NCBI RefSeq assembly: GCF_022179325.1
Contig: NZ_BPQQ01000018.1
Coordinates: 124,001 to 188,000, forward strand
Length of the DNA: 64,000 nucleotides
Source of the DNA: Methylobacterium isbiliense
GTDB lineage: Bacteria > Pseudomonadota > Alphaproteobacteria > Rhizobiales > Beijerinckiaceae
Direction: 5' to 3'
In this document: positions 1 to 9,592 of the stretch, in pieces
Position numbering within the stretch: position 1 is the stretch's first letter
How the letters are laid out: each line of letters starts with the position of its first letter
Made by a program: the position numbers and the translations under genes
The notes under the pieces: generated by a model
Database searches by the model: none
Told to the model about the DNA's origin: nothing
Seen by the model: only the letters and a program-made list of their open reading frames with translations

Positions 1-1230
1 CTGCCGCTGGAGACGTGGCTGCCGCGCTCGATCCTGGCGACGCCGCCCGAGCCCTACCTCGCCGCGGCGGCGCCGCTGGCGCGGGCGGCGCGGGCGGGCT
101 GCGCCGCCGTGATGGTGCACTACACCCGACCGAGCGGCGCGATGCCGCTCCTCGACGAGGCGGGCGAGGTGGCCCGGGCCGCCCGCGACGTCGGGGTGCG
201 GCTCGCCTTCGCGCTCGCCGTGCGGGACATCCACCCGCTGGTCTACGGCCCGGAGGAGGAGGTGCTCGCTGGCCTGCCGGCCGCGCTGCGCCGCGAGATC
301 GAGGCCGCCTTCCTGCGCCCGGGGATGCCGCCCCACGCGTACATCGCCCTCACGGAGGCCATCGCCGCGGCGATCGAGGGACCGACCGTGTCGGTCCAGT
401 TCGGGCCGGCGGGCGTGCAATGGTGCAGCCGCCCGCTCCTGGAGGCCATCGCCGAGCGCTCGGCCGCGACGGGCCGGCGCGTGCACATGCACCTCCTGGA
501 GACGCGCTACCAGCGCGACTGGGCGCGGCGGGAATTCCCGCAGGGGATCGTGACCTACCTGCGCGAGATCGGCCTGCTCTCGCCGCGGCTGACGCTGGCG
601 CACGCCACCTACGCGGACGAGGCCGAGCGGGCGATGATCGCGGAGGCCGGCGCGACGATCGTCACCAATTTCAGCTCGAACCTGCACCTGCGCTCCGGCC
701 TCGGCCCCATTCGGGAGGCCCGCGCGCAAGGGTGCCGGGTCTGCGTCGGCCTCGACGGCCTCGCCTTCGACGAGGACGACGACATGCTGCGGGAGATGCG
801 GCTGGTCCAGGCGGTGCACGGCCCCTGGGGCTTCGACGGCCCGGACGACCGCCGCCGCTTCCTCGTGGAGATAGTGGCCGCGGGCCGCGCCGCGCTCGGC
901 GCGCCGGGCGACGGCGCGCTGGCGCCCGGCGCCCCCGCCGACCTCCTCGTCCTCGACCTCGACGCCCTCGACCGCGACGCGATCCTGCCCGTCGCGCCCC
1001 TCGACCTCGTCTTCGCGCGCGCCACGGCGGCGCATGTGCGCGAGGTGGTGGTGGCAGGCCGGCGCATCGTCGCGGAGGGCCGCGTCACCGGCCTGGATCT
1101 GCCCGCCGCCGAGGCCGAGCTGCGGGCGCGCTACCGCGCCAGCGTCCCGCACCACCCGCTCCTGCGCGCGTGGCCGCGCTACGAGGCCGCTTTGCGGGAC
1201 TGGTACGCGCGGCGGATCGGCTGCGGGTGA
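1..1230 (+). CDS. Amidohydrolase, TRZ/ATZ-type metal-dependent deaminase/hydrolase (5'-truncated by window)
   Basis: The reading frame is open from base 1, so the N-terminus and the first metal-binding HxH motif lie outside the window. What remains is the C-terminal part of an amidohydrolase TIM barrel: a strand-5 histidine in VHMHLLET, a strand-6 histidine in LAHATY, and a strand-8 aspartate in CVGLDGLAFDEDD. A C-terminal beta-sandwich segment follows (LAPGAPADLLVLDLD). This pattern is that of hydrolytic deaminases and chlorohydrolases acting on ring amines or amides. The substrate cannot be read from the sequence. It lies next to a GntR regulator and an ABC importer on the opposite strand. 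Confidence 0.85.
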   Translation: MPLETWLPRSILATPPEPYLAAAAPLARAARAGCAAVMVHYTRPSGAMPLLDEAGEVARAARDVGVRLAFALAVRDIHPLVYGPEEEVLAGLPAALRREIEAAFLRPGMPPHAYIALTEAIAAAIEGPTVSVQFGPAGVQWCSRPLLEAIAERSAATGRRVHMHLLETRYQRDWARREFPQGIVTYLREIGLLSPRLTLAHATYADEAERAMIAEAGATIVTNFSSNLHLRSGLGPIREARAQGCRVCVGLDGLAFDEDDDMLREMRLVQAVHGPWGFDGPDDRRRFLVEIVAAGRAALGAPGDGALAPGAPADLLVLDLDALDRDAILPVAPLDLVFARATAAHVREVVVAGRRIVAEGRVTGLDLPAAEAELRARYRASVPHHPLLRAWPRYEAALRDWYARRIGCG

Positions 1231-1301
1231 GGCTCACGCCTGCGTCATCGTTCGTGCCGGACCGATCACGATTGAGGTCTGAACGCAACGAGCTTGCCCG
1301 G

Positions 1302-1391
1302 ACATCGTGGGCGATCCTCAAGCGCCGGATCATCGGCATCCGCCACTGGGCTTCGCCGAAGCATCTGAGCCGCTACGCTGCCGAGAGCACC
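1302..1391 (+). pseudogene. Remnant of an IS1595/ISXO2-like transposase (C-terminal fragment)
   Basis: About 30 codons in one frame read TSWAILKRRIIGIRHW followed by ASPKHLSRYAAE. This resembles the conserved C-terminal end of ISXO2-like DDE transposases (LKRGxxGxxHxxSxKHLxRYxxE). The RYNxR block that normally follows is absent, as are the catalytic upstream regions and any terminal inverted repeats. It is a decayed scrap between the amidohydrolase and the GntR gene. Confidence 0.6.
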
Positions 1392-1423
1392 ATGATGACG
1401 ATCCCGGCCGATCACGCTGGCTC

Positions 1424-2194
1424 CTACTCCTCCGTATAGCGCCGCAGAATATCGGACAGGTCCGTGGTCTTGGGCGAAGGCGCGATCAGCGCGCGGGCGA
1501 CGACGCCCGAGAGGTGGGCGTCCATCACCGCCACCGCGCGGGCGGCGTCGCCCGCCTCCAGGGCCGCGATGATCTCCCGGTGCTCGTTCACGCCGCATTC
1601 CGAGGAATGGGGGCGGCTGTAGAGGGTGAGCGTCAGGCCGCAGCGCCACACCACCTCGCCGACGTAGCGCGCCAGCACCTCGCTGCCGGTCATCTCGGCG
1701 AGCAGCACGTGGAACTCGGTGGCGAGGCGCACGGATTGCGGCTCGTTCACCCCTCGCGCCCCGTCCTCGCGCGCGGCGTGCTCCTTGAGGCGCGCGACTT
1801 GGTCGGGGCCGAGGCGCCCGGCGAGGCGCTCGACGACGAGGCGTTCGAGGGCGAGGCGGATGGCGAAGATGTCGCCCGCCTCCTCCCAGCTCGGGCGCGC
1901 GACGCTCGCGCCCCGGTTGCGCCGGATCTCGACCAGCCCCTCCGCCGCGAGCTGCCGCAGGGCGGTGCGCACGATGGTGCGGCTGACGCCGAAATTCGCC
2001 CCGATCGCGTCCTCGGGCAGCTTCGCGCCGGGCTTGAGCGCCTGCTCGATGATCGCCCGGCGCAGGGCCGCGTAGATGGCCGTGCCCCGGTCGGCGGGAG
2101 CCGGGACGCGCGGCCCCGTCAGGCGGACGATCTTGGCCGACGGTGTCGTCTTGGCCGTGGGTGTGGTCTTGGCGGAGCGCGGGGCGCGGGTCAT
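1424..2194 (-). CDS. GntR family transcriptional regulator, FadR/FCD subfamily
   Basis: This 256-residue DNA-binding regulator has an N-terminal winged helix (about residues 38-105, with GVSRTIVRTALRQL as recognition helix) and a C-terminal all-helical FCD ligand domain. FCD metal-site histidines can be placed in TEFHVLL, EHREIIAAL and DAHL. The first 20 residues are a low-complexity basic tail with the repeat AKTTPTAKTTPSAK, so a later start is possible. It is the last gene of the leftward ABC importer cluster, 85 bp after the second permease, and probably controls it. The ligand is unknown. Confidence 0.88.
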   Translation of the reverse strand: MTRAPRSAKTTPTAKTTPSAKIVRLTGPRVPAPADRGTAIYAALRRAIIEQALKPGAKLPEDAIGANFGVSRTIVRTALRQLAAEGLVEIRRNRGASVARPSWEEAGDIFAIRLALERLVVERLAGRLGPDQVARLKEHAAREDGARGVNEPQSVRLATEFHVLLAEMTGSEVLARYVGEVVWRCGLTLTLYSRPHSSECGVNEHREIIAALEAGDAARAVAVMDAHLSGVVARALIAPSPKTTDLSDILRRYTEE

Positions 2195-2279
2195 GCGGAG
2201 GGCCGGGGAGGGGCGGGGTGCGTCCCTCCAGGCTCGGGCATTCCGGGCCGTCTGTACAGCCCGGCCCCTAGTCCTGGCC

Positions 2280-3158
2280 CTACTCCTTGACGGCGCCCGT
2301 CATGGCCGAGACGTAGTGCTCGACGAAGAACGAGTAGAGGATCACCAGCGGCAGCGAGCCCACCAGCGCGCCCGCCATCAGCGAGCCCCAGCGGTAGATG
2401 TCGCCGTCCACGAACTCGCTCACCACCGCCACCGGCACGGTCTTGTTCGGGGTCGAGGACAGGAAGGTGAGCGCGTAGATGAACTCGTTCCAGCACAGCG
2501 TCAGCGAGAAGATGCCGGCCGAGATCAGGCCCGGGACCGCCAGCGGCAGGATGATCTTGGTCAGGATCTGCCAGCGCCCGGCCCCGTCGATGAGCGCACA
2601 CTCCTCCAGCTCGTACGGGATGGTCTTGAAGTAGCCCATCAGCAGCCAGGTGGAGAACGGGATCAGGATGGTCGGGTAGACGAGGATCAGCGCGAGCGGC
2701 GAGTCGAACAGCCCGTAGGCCTGGATGATGGTGGCGAGCGGGATGAACAGGATCGAGGGCGGCACGAGGTAGGCGAGGAAGATCGCGCCGCCGACCAGCG
2801 CCGCGCCCTTGTAGCGGATGCGCACGATGGCGTAGGCGGCCAGCACGCTGGCGAACAGCGACAGGATGGTCGCCGCCACCGAGACGAACATCGTGTTCCA
2901 GAGCCAGACCGGGTACTGCGTCTCGAACAGCAGCTTCGAGATGTGCTTGAGCGTGGGCGACACCACCCAGAACGGGTTGTAGGTGTCCATGTCGATGAGC
3001 TGTTCGTCCGGTTTGATGGCGGTCAGTGCCATCCAGTAGAACGGGAAGAGCAGCACCACCAGGATGATGATGAGGGGTATGTAGACCGTCACGATGCGCC
3101 GCGGCAGCGTGTCGAGATAGGCCATGCCCTCGGAATGGTCGGCGGTCGTCTCGGCCAT
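2280..3158 (-). CDS. ABC sugar-type transporter permease, MalG/UgpE-like
   Basis: This 292-residue inner-membrane subunit has a first membrane helix at about residues 25-45 and five further hydrophobic segments. The EAA coupling loop reads EECALIDGAGRWQ, followed by ILPLAVPGL, as in carbohydrate uptake transporter 1 permeases. The start at 3158 is chosen because GAGGAG lies just upstream and because the open frame further upstream only mirrors the overlapping permease gene. It begins 11 bp after the stop of the first permease, consistent with translation from one message. Confidence 0.9.
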   Translation of the reverse strand: MAETTADHSEGMAYLDTLPRRIVTVYIPLIIILVVLLFPFYWMALTAIKPDEQLIDMDTYNPFWVVSPTLKHISKLLFETQYPVWLWNTMFVSVAATILSLFASVLAAYAIVRIRYKGAALVGGAIFLAYLVPPSILFIPLATIIQAYGLFDSPLALILVYPTILIPFSTWLLMGYFKTIPYELEECALIDGAGRWQILTKIILPLAVPGLISAGIFSLTLCWNEFIYALTFLSSTPNKTVPVAVVSEFVDGDIYRWGSLMAGALVGSLPLVILYSFFVEHYVSAMTGAVKE

Positions 3159-3169
3159 CTGCGCGCTCC

Positions 3170-4114
3170 TCAGCCCGATTGCCACTTGCGGTTCTGCAGG
3201 CCGAACCACGAGATCATGATCGCCAGCATCAGGAAGGGCACCATGGCGGTGGCGATCGCCGCGCCCTCGCCGAGGCTGCCCGAGAGGATGCCGCGCTGGT
3301 AGGACAGCGTCGCCATCAGGTGCGTCGCGTTCACCGGCCCGCCGCGGGTCATGGCCCAGATCAGCTGGAAGTCCGTGAAGGTGAACAGCACCGAGAAGGT
3401 CATCACCACCGCGATGATGGGGGTGAGCAGCGGGAAGGTGATGTGGCGGAAGTTCTGCCAGGGTGTGGCGCCGTCGATGGTCGCGGCCTCGTAGAGCGAG
3501 GGCGAGACGGTCTGCAGCCCGGCCAGCAGCGTGATCGCGATGAAGGGCACCCCGCGCCAGATGTTGGCGAAGATCACGCAGGTGCGCGCCCAGGTGGGAT
3601 CGCCCAGGAAGTCGATGTTGTGGTCGAGCAGGCCGAGATGGCGCAGCGACCACGAGATGATCGAGAACTGGCTGTCGAAGATCCACCAGAAGGCGAGCGC
3701 CGAGAGCACGGTCGGGACGACGAAGGGGATCAGCACGATCGAGCGGATCAGCGCCTTGAACGGCAGCCGCTTGTTGAGCAGCAGCGCGAGGTAGAGGCCG
3801 ATGCCGAACTTCGCCACCGAGGCGATGGCGGTGTAGAGCAGCGTGTTGAACACCGAGAGCCAGAAGACGCTGTCGTCCCACAGCCACTCGTAGTTCTCCA
3901 GGCCCACGAAGGCGCCGCCCCGGCCGATGCGGGTGTCCGTGAAGGACAGCCAGATGCCCTTCACCAGCGGGAAGGCCAGGAAGAGGAGCAGGATCAGGGC
4001 CGCCGGCGCCATGAACCACAGGCCGAGCCAGCCGCGGCTGGTGCGCAGGCGGCTCCAGGCGGAGGCGCCCTCGCGGCTGGCAGCCGCCGGGCGGTCGAGG
4101 GCGATGTCGGCCAT
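3170..4114 (-). CDS. ABC sugar-type transporter permease, MalF/UgpA-like
   Basis: This 314-residue membrane protein has a cytoplasmic N-terminal tail, a first helix at about residues 33-53 (WFMAPAALILLLFLAFPLV) and five more hydrophobic segments. The EAA loop reads EAATIDGATPWQNFRHITFP. GGAGG lies 5 bp before the ATG. Together with the MalG-like protein it should form the membrane channel of the importer whose binding protein and ATPase are encoded just upstream. A strong hairpin (4156-4193) separates it from the binding-protein gene. Confidence 0.9.
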   Translation of the reverse strand: MADIALDRPAAASREGASAWSRLRTSRGWLGLWFMAPAALILLLFLAFPLVKGIWLSFTDTRIGRGGAFVGLENYEWLWDDSVFWLSVFNTLLYTAIASVAKFGIGLYLALLLNKRLPFKALIRSIVLIPFVVPTVLSALAFWWIFDSQFSIISWSLRHLGLLDHNIDFLGDPTWARTCVIFANIWRGVPFIAITLLAGLQTVSPSLYEAATIDGATPWQNFRHITFPLLTPIIAVVMTFSVLFTFTDFQLIWAMTRGGPVNATHLMATLSYQRGILSGSLGEGAAIATAMVPFLMLAIMISWFGLQNRKWQSG

Positions 4115-4155
4115 GAGGGCCTCCTTCAGCGGGCAGGACGGCGCGATGCATCCGG

Positions 4156-4193
4156 CGCAAGGCCCCTCTCCCGGGCGGGAGAGGGGCCTTGCG
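4156..4193 (-). terminator. Perfect 18-bp inverted repeat between binding-protein and permease genes
   Basis: Two perfectly complementary 18-base arms (cgcaaggcccctctcccg and its complement) are separated by only 2 bases. The hairpin starts 13 bp after the stop of the binding-protein gene and ends before the permease start. No T-run follows in the leftward direction. In ABC operons such an intercistronic hairpin commonly protects the upstream binding-protein message and lowers permease expression. A full terminator is the alternative. Confidence 0.7.
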
Positions 4194-4205
4194 CGGCGGC
4201 GTGGC

Positions 4206-5516
4206 TTACGACGAGCGGAAGATGCGCTGGGCCTGCCGCTCCGCGGTGCGGATGGCGCCCTTCGCGTCGTCGCGCCCGGTGCAGTAGGCCGCGAACATGT
4301 CGATGACGACGAAGTCGGCCAGGACCGCCGCCACCTTCTCGCTCACCGGCGCGAGGCCGCCCGCCGCCAGCGTGCGGGTCGAGGCCTCGCGGAAGACCTT
4401 GTTCTTGGGATCGGCCGTCCAGATCGGGTTGTTGGCGTAGGCGTTGAGCGGGTGGCAGAGGTAGCCCTGCGAGGCCTCCAGCCACGCGTTGTAGTTCTGC
4501 GCCTCCAGCGCGAAGGCCATGAAGGCTTTGCAGGCGTTCGGGGCCTTCGTGTAGGTGTAGGCCAGGATCGGGAAGGCGAGCTGGAACTCGGTCGGCTTGC
4601 CGGACTTGCCGACCGGATAGACCGCGTGGTCCATGTCCTCGGCGATGTCCTTCCGCTCGGTCTTCGCCGTGGCGTAGATCGAGATGCCGTTGTTGGTCAG
4701 GTGCAGGTCGCCGGACAGGAACGCCTTGTTGTTCGACGAGTCGTTCCACGAGACCGTGCCGGGAATGAACGTCTGGTAGAGGTTCTTGACGTATTCCAGC
4801 GCCTTGGCGGTCTCGGGCGAGTTGATGACGATCTTCTCGTTGGCGTCGACGAGGTAGGCGTCGTGGGCCCACAGCGCCCAGTGCGCCCAGGAATTGCCGT
4901 CGCCGGTGGCGTGGCCGAGCGCGAAGCCGCACGGCGTGTTGTTCTTCTTCATCGCCCGGCACAGTTCGAGGAAGCCATCGAGGTCCTCCGGCACCTTGTC
5001 GAACCCGGCCTTCTTCACCGAGGAGATGCGGTAGTTGATGTAGCCGCCGTTGAAGGCCATCGGGATCGCGATCCACTTGCCCTTCACCTTGCCGTAGGCC
5101 TCCGCCGCCGGCACCCAGCCGCCGTACTTCTTGCCGAGGTAGTCGGCCACGTCGCCCACTTCGAGGCACTTCGAGGGGAAGAGCGCCGGGAAGGAGTAGA
5201 GGCCCCAGACCATGTCCGGCCCCTGGCCGGTATTGGCGGCCACCGACGCCTTGGGCTGGATGTCGTCGAAGGATTCGCTGGTGACGCTCACCGGCACGCC
5301 GGTCGCCTTGGTGAAGGCGTCCACGAGGCGCATGAAGGCCTCGTCCTCGGAGGGGATGAAGCGCTTCCAGCGCAGCAGCTTGAGCGAGGCGCCGGCCTCC
5401 GGCTTCCACTGGTTCTCCTGCGCCCAGGCGCGGGCGAAGCCGTCGAGGCCGGCGGCGGAGGCGAGGCCGAGCGCGGCGCCCCCCTTCAGGATCGAACGGC
5501 GGTCGAACGAGGTCAT
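4206..5516 (-). CDS. Extracellular solute-binding protein, family 1 (MalE/UgpB-like), Tat signal
   Basis: This 436-residue periplasmic protein captures the solute for the adjacent importer. The N-terminus carries a twin-arginine signal (DRRSILKGG, then a small-residue hydrophobic stretch ending near ARAWA, about residue 32). The mature part has the bilobed family-1 pattern, including NTGQGPDMVWGLYSFPALF and an aromatic-rich stretch LEAQNYNAWLEASQGY. Tat export implies folding before export. It lies between the ATPase and permease genes on the same strand. Family-1 proteins bind sugars, sugar alcohols or glycerol phosphates; the ligand is not predictable here. Confidence 0.9.
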   Translation of the reverse strand: MTSFDRRSILKGGAALGLASAAGLDGFARAWAQENQWKPEAGASLKLLRWKRFIPSEDEAFMRLVDAFTKATGVPVSVTSESFDDIQPKASVAANTGQGPDMVWGLYSFPALFPSKCLEVGDVADYLGKKYGGWVPAAEAYGKVKGKWIAIPMAFNGGYINYRISSVKKAGFDKVPEDLDGFLELCRAMKKNNTPCGFALGHATGDGNSWAHWALWAHDAYLVDANEKIVINSPETAKALEYVKNLYQTFIPGTVSWNDSSNNKAFLSGDLHLTNNGISIYATAKTERKDIAEDMDHAVYPVGKSGKPTEFQLAFPILAYTYTKAPNACKAFMAFALEAQNYNAWLEASQGYLCHPLNAYANNPIWTADPKNKVFREASTRTLAAGGLAPVSEKVAAVLADFVVIDMFAAYCTGRDDAKGAIRTAERQAQRIFRSS

Positions 5517-5643
5517 CTGGCGTGTCTCCCGGATCGTGGGTCGGTGTCGGCGGGGGCTTCTCTCGCCCCTCTGCGCGTCTCGGCAGGGGCGGCTCGCCCC
5601 TGCATGGGAACGGGTGGACGGGCCGGGTCGTCCGGCCCGGCGC

Positions 5644-6738
<1,095 letters not shown>

Positions 6739-7011
6739 CGCCTCACCCCGCTGCCGTCGCGGCCGCACCGGGGCGGCGGGACGCCCGGACGAGGTCGCAG
6801 GGGGATTGTGGCAGCGCTGCCATCGGCAGGCGGCCGTGAATGCGGCGTCGGCTGCTGTCGCCGGGCGTCATCGCGTTTCCTTCCCTCGGGCCGGGCGGCT
6901 TGCCGCCTCTCCTCGTTCGGGGCCATCATCGGTTGACGCGGGCGCGAGATCAAGCGCCCCTGGCGTGCGCACATCGTCGGATGCGCACGGACGGATTGTC
7001 GGGAGAGGCGC
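6739..7011. promoter_or_regulatory. Divergent promoter region with a 7-bp inverted repeat at 6965-6988
   Basis: This 273-bp non-coding stretch separates the importer operon (left) from the 2-hydroxyacid dehydrogenase (right). It holds an inverted repeat GTGCGCA-N10-TGCGCAC (6965-6988), 24 bp before the dehydrogenase start, and a GGGAGAGG ribosome-binding site at 7001-7008. The repeat could be an operator, perhaps for the GntR regulator of the cluster. That link is inference. Confidence 0.5.
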
Positions 7012-7977
7012 TTGAAATCCACAGACGTCATCATGCTGCGGCCGATGATGCCGCTCGTCACCGAGGCGCTCGACCGGCACTTCACCCTGCACCGGGCCGA
7101 TCCGGCCGGCGATGCGGACCGCTTCCTCGCCGAGCACGGGCCGCGGGCGCGGGGCATGGCGGTGAGCGGCGTGCGGGTGGACGGGGCGCTCCTCGACCGG
7201 CTGCCGAAGCTGGAGATCATCGCGAATTTCGGCGTGGGCTACGACACGATCGACGCGGCCGAGGCCGGCCGCCGGGGCATCGTCGTCACCAACACCCCGG
7301 ACGTGCTCACCGACGAGGTGGCTGATCTGGCGGTGGGGCTGCTGCTGGCCACGCTGCGGCAGATCCCGCAGGTCGACCGCTACCTGCGGGCGGGCAAGTG
7401 GCTGGAAAAACCCTATCCGCTCACCGGTACCCTGCGGGGCCGGCGCATCGGCATCCTGGGGCTCGGGCGGATCGGGCGGGCCATCGCCCACCGGCTGGAG
7501 GCGTTCGGGGTCGAGATCGCCTATCACGGCCGCTCGCGGCAGGCGGACGTTCCCTACGCCTACCACGCCTCGCTCCTCGATCTCGCTCGCGCAGTCGACG
7601 TGCTGATGGTGGTGGCCCCGGGCGGTCCCGAGACGAGGGGCATCGTCAACCGCGAGGTGCTGCAGGCGCTCGGCCCCGAGGGCGTGCTCATCAACGTGGC
7701 GCGCGGCACCCTGGTGGACGAGGAGGCGCTGATCGCGGCGCTCTCGGACGGCACGATCCAGAGCGCCGGCCTCGACGTCTTCGCCGACGAGCCGCGGGTG
7801 CCGGCGGGGCTGATTGCGCAGGAGCACGCCGTGCTGCTGCCCCATGTCGGCTCGGCCTCGGTCCATACCCGCACCGCCATGGGGCAGCTCGTCGTGGACA
7901 ACCTCGTGTCGTGGTTCTCCGGCAAGGGACCCGTCACGCCGGTCGTGGAGACGCCCTGGCCGCGGACGGCTCCGTGA
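7012..7977 (+). CDS. D-isomer-specific 2-hydroxyacid dehydrogenase (glyoxylate/hydroxypyruvate reductase type)
   Basis: This 321-residue NAD(P)H-dependent oxidoreductase interconverts a 2-oxoacid and a D-2-hydroxyacid. The Rossmann motif GILGLGRIGRAIA is central. The catalytic arginine is in PETRGIVN, the glutamate in DVFADEPRVP and the histidine in LLPHVGSAS. The start is a TTG at 7012, supported by GGGAGAGG 3-10 bp upstream; the next ATG is seven codons in and has no comparable site. Its stop overlaps the next gene by four bases (GTGA), so the two are translationally coupled. A role in metabolising the imported solute is possible but unproven. Confidence 0.9.
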   Translation: MKSTDVIMLRPMMPLVTEALDRHFTLHRADPAGDADRFLAEHGPRARGMAVSGVRVDGALLDRLPKLEIIANFGVGYDTIDAAEAGRRGIVVTNTPDVLTDEVADLAVGLLLATLRQIPQVDRYLRAGKWLEKPYPLTGTLRGRRIGILGLGRIGRAIAHRLEAFGVEIAYHGRSRQADVPYAYHASLLDLARAVDVLMVVAPGGPETRGIVNREVLQALGPEGVLINVARGTLVDEEALIAALSDGTIQSAGLDVFADEPRVPAGLIAQEHAVLLPHVGSASVHTRTAMGQLVVDNLVSWFSGKGPVTPVVETPWPRTAP

Positions 7978-8735
7978 CCCGGGGGCTGCGGGCCCTGGGA
8001 CTCGCCGCGTGCCTCGCGCTTTGGCTCGCGGCGCCCGGCGCCGCGGCGCCTGCCGCGGCGGCGCCCGATCCCGCCCGGCCGCGCAACGCGGCCGAGGCCG
8101 CGGGCGCCTGGAGCCTCTCCCTCGACGGGACGCCCCGGCGCTGCGTCGTCACGCTGGCGGGCGACGCCGCGGCCGGCCAGACCGTGCGCTTCCCGGCGGG
8201 CTGCCGCCGGGCGCTGCCGATCGTCGGCCGGCTCGCCCGGTGGCGGCTGGAGGACGGCGCCCTGCGCCTCCTCGACGAGGCGAACGCGCCGGTGCTGGAC
8301 TTCGCCCTGCCGGAGACGCCCGGCCCGCTGAGCGCGGCGGCGGCCTCCGGCGAGCGGTACGGGATCGCCCCGGAGGGTCCGCGCGCCGCACCTCCCGAGC
8401 CGCCGCCGGTCATCCGGGCGGCCCTGCCGAAGCCCGATCCCCGCCCGCCCGCGACGCCGCCGGAGGGGGTGTCGGGCACCTACGCCCTCGACCGCTTCAG
8501 CGAGAAGGACACCTGCCGCCTCGCCCTCGACGTCGGCGCCCTGCGGGTGCTCGACGGCTGCCGCGACCTCGGCCTCACGGTGTTCGACCCGGTGTCGTGG
8601 CGCTACGACGAGGGCCGCATCACGCTGTTCGCCCGGCGCGGCCACAGTGTCGGGCTGGTGCCGTTCGGGGACGGGCGCTGGCGGCGCGACCCGGAAACGG
8701 GCACCACCTTCGTGCTGCGCCGGGTCGCGCCCTGA
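7974..8735 (+). CDS. Secreted protein with two AprI/Inh-like (metalloprotease inhibitor) domains
   Basis: The gene starts at GTG 7974 inside the stop of the dehydrogenase and encodes 253 residues. The N-terminus is a signal peptide (about residues 1-26, rich in Ala and Leu). Two Inh-type beta-barrel repeats follow: one opens AGAWSLSLDGTPRRCVV and is about 90 residues, the second opens VSGTYALDRFSEKDTCRLAL. Each has the family's W/Y-x-L start and a conserved cysteine pair. A proline-rich linker joins them. Known Inh proteins block serralysin-type proteases in the periplasm. A tandem copy is unusual, and no protease gene lies nearby. Confidence 0.75.
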   Translation: MTRGLRALGLAACLALWLAAPGAAAPAAAAPDPARPRNAAEAAGAWSLSLDGTPRRCVVTLAGDAAAGQTVRFPAGCRRALPIVGRLARWRLEDGALRLLDEANAPVLDFALPETPGPLSAAAASGERYGIAPEGPRAAPPEPPPVIRAALPKPDPRPPATPPEGVSGTYALDRFSEKDTCRLALDVGALRVLDGCRDLGLTVFDPVSWRYDEGRITLFARRGHSVGLVPFGDGRWRRDPETGTTFVLRRVAP

Positions 8736-8738
8736 GGC

Positions 8739-9488
8739 TCAGAGCGCGACAGGGTCCCCGCGGTCGAGCCGGTCGTCGTCCGCCTCGTCGCGCGGGCGGC
8801 GGGCGCGGCGGCTGCCGCGCTCGACGAGCGAGCGGCCGAGCGCCCGGAACGGCGCAGTGAGGCGGCGCAGGTCCTCGGCCCGCTCCATGAGGCGCTCGCC
8901 GTTGCGGATCTCGCGGTCGAGCCGAGCCATGGTGCGGGCGAGGGACGGGTCGTCGTCCTCGAACCACGTCTCCAGGGTGCGCGCGAAGGCGATCACCACG
9001 CCCTGCAGCTTCAGCCGCCCGAGCGGTCCCTCGGTGCTGATGCCCGCCGCCGCCAGCATGAAGCGCTGGGAGTTGAGGGCGACACCGTTCAGCGCCGCGA
9101 GCGAGAGCGGATCGGTGCGCAGCGCGAAGGCGATCCGGCGCAGGGCCGCCTTGTAGGGCGTCATGGCGTCGAGGCGGCGCATCAGCACGTCGAACAGCCG
9201 CTCGCGCGGCGGCTCGTCGGCCAGATCATCGGTGGTGCCGGCGAGCACCGCCTTGTCCATCATGCGCGAGAAGCCGCCGAGCACCGCCCCCTTCGACGGG
9301 AAGTGGTCGCGGAACTCCGACAGGCTCACCCTCGCCTCGCGGGCGATGTCGGTGATCTCGATGTCGTGCCAGGGCTGCTCGGCGGCGAGCCGCATCAGCG
9401 CCTCGACGATCGCCTCCCGCGGCGGGCGGGCGCCCGGGCTCTGCCGATCCTCGGTCCCGGGATCCTCGGTTCTGGGCTTGCGGGCCAT
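8739..9488 (-). CDS. TetR-type regulator with COQ9-like C-terminal region
   Basis: The protein has 249 residues from the ATG at 9488, which has GGAG six bases upstream. A longer form from 9524 would add 12 residues but has a weaker site. Residues about 25-75 form a TetR helix-turn-helix (ITDIAREARVSLSEFRDHFP). The C-terminal part contains RTLETWFEDDDPSLARTM, which resembles the COQ9 pattern (W-x-DDSPDxxxTxxxLD). So this is either a TetR regulator or a COQ9-like lipid-binding protein that kept the TetR fold. The tail is highly charged. It is convergent with the Inh protein gene. Confidence 0.75.
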   Translation of the reverse strand: MARKPRTEDPGTEDRQSPGARPPREAIVEALMRLAAEQPWHDIEITDIAREARVSLSEFRDHFPSKGAVLGGFSRMMDKAVLAGTTDDLADEPPRERLFDVLMRRLDAMTPYKAALRRIAFALRTDPLSLAALNGVALNSQRFMLAAAGISTEGPLGRLKLQGVVIAFARTLETWFEDDDPSLARTMARLDREIRNGERLMERAEDLRRLTAPFRALGRSLVERGSRRARRPRDEADDDRLDRGDPVAL

Positions 9489-9592
9489 GGGGTGCTCCGG
9501 TGCGGGCTCGTCCTGCGGTTCCATGCCCCCGATGTAGGCACTCCGCCCCGTTCCGGCAGGGCGGTGCGGCGGGCTGTCCGAGGCCGGCCGCG

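Noticed and set aside
2280-4160. A 626-residue frame fusing both permease regions
   Set aside because: Its first part is an out-of-frame shadow of the MalF-like gene; the MalG-like protein begins at 3158 with its own ribosome-binding site.
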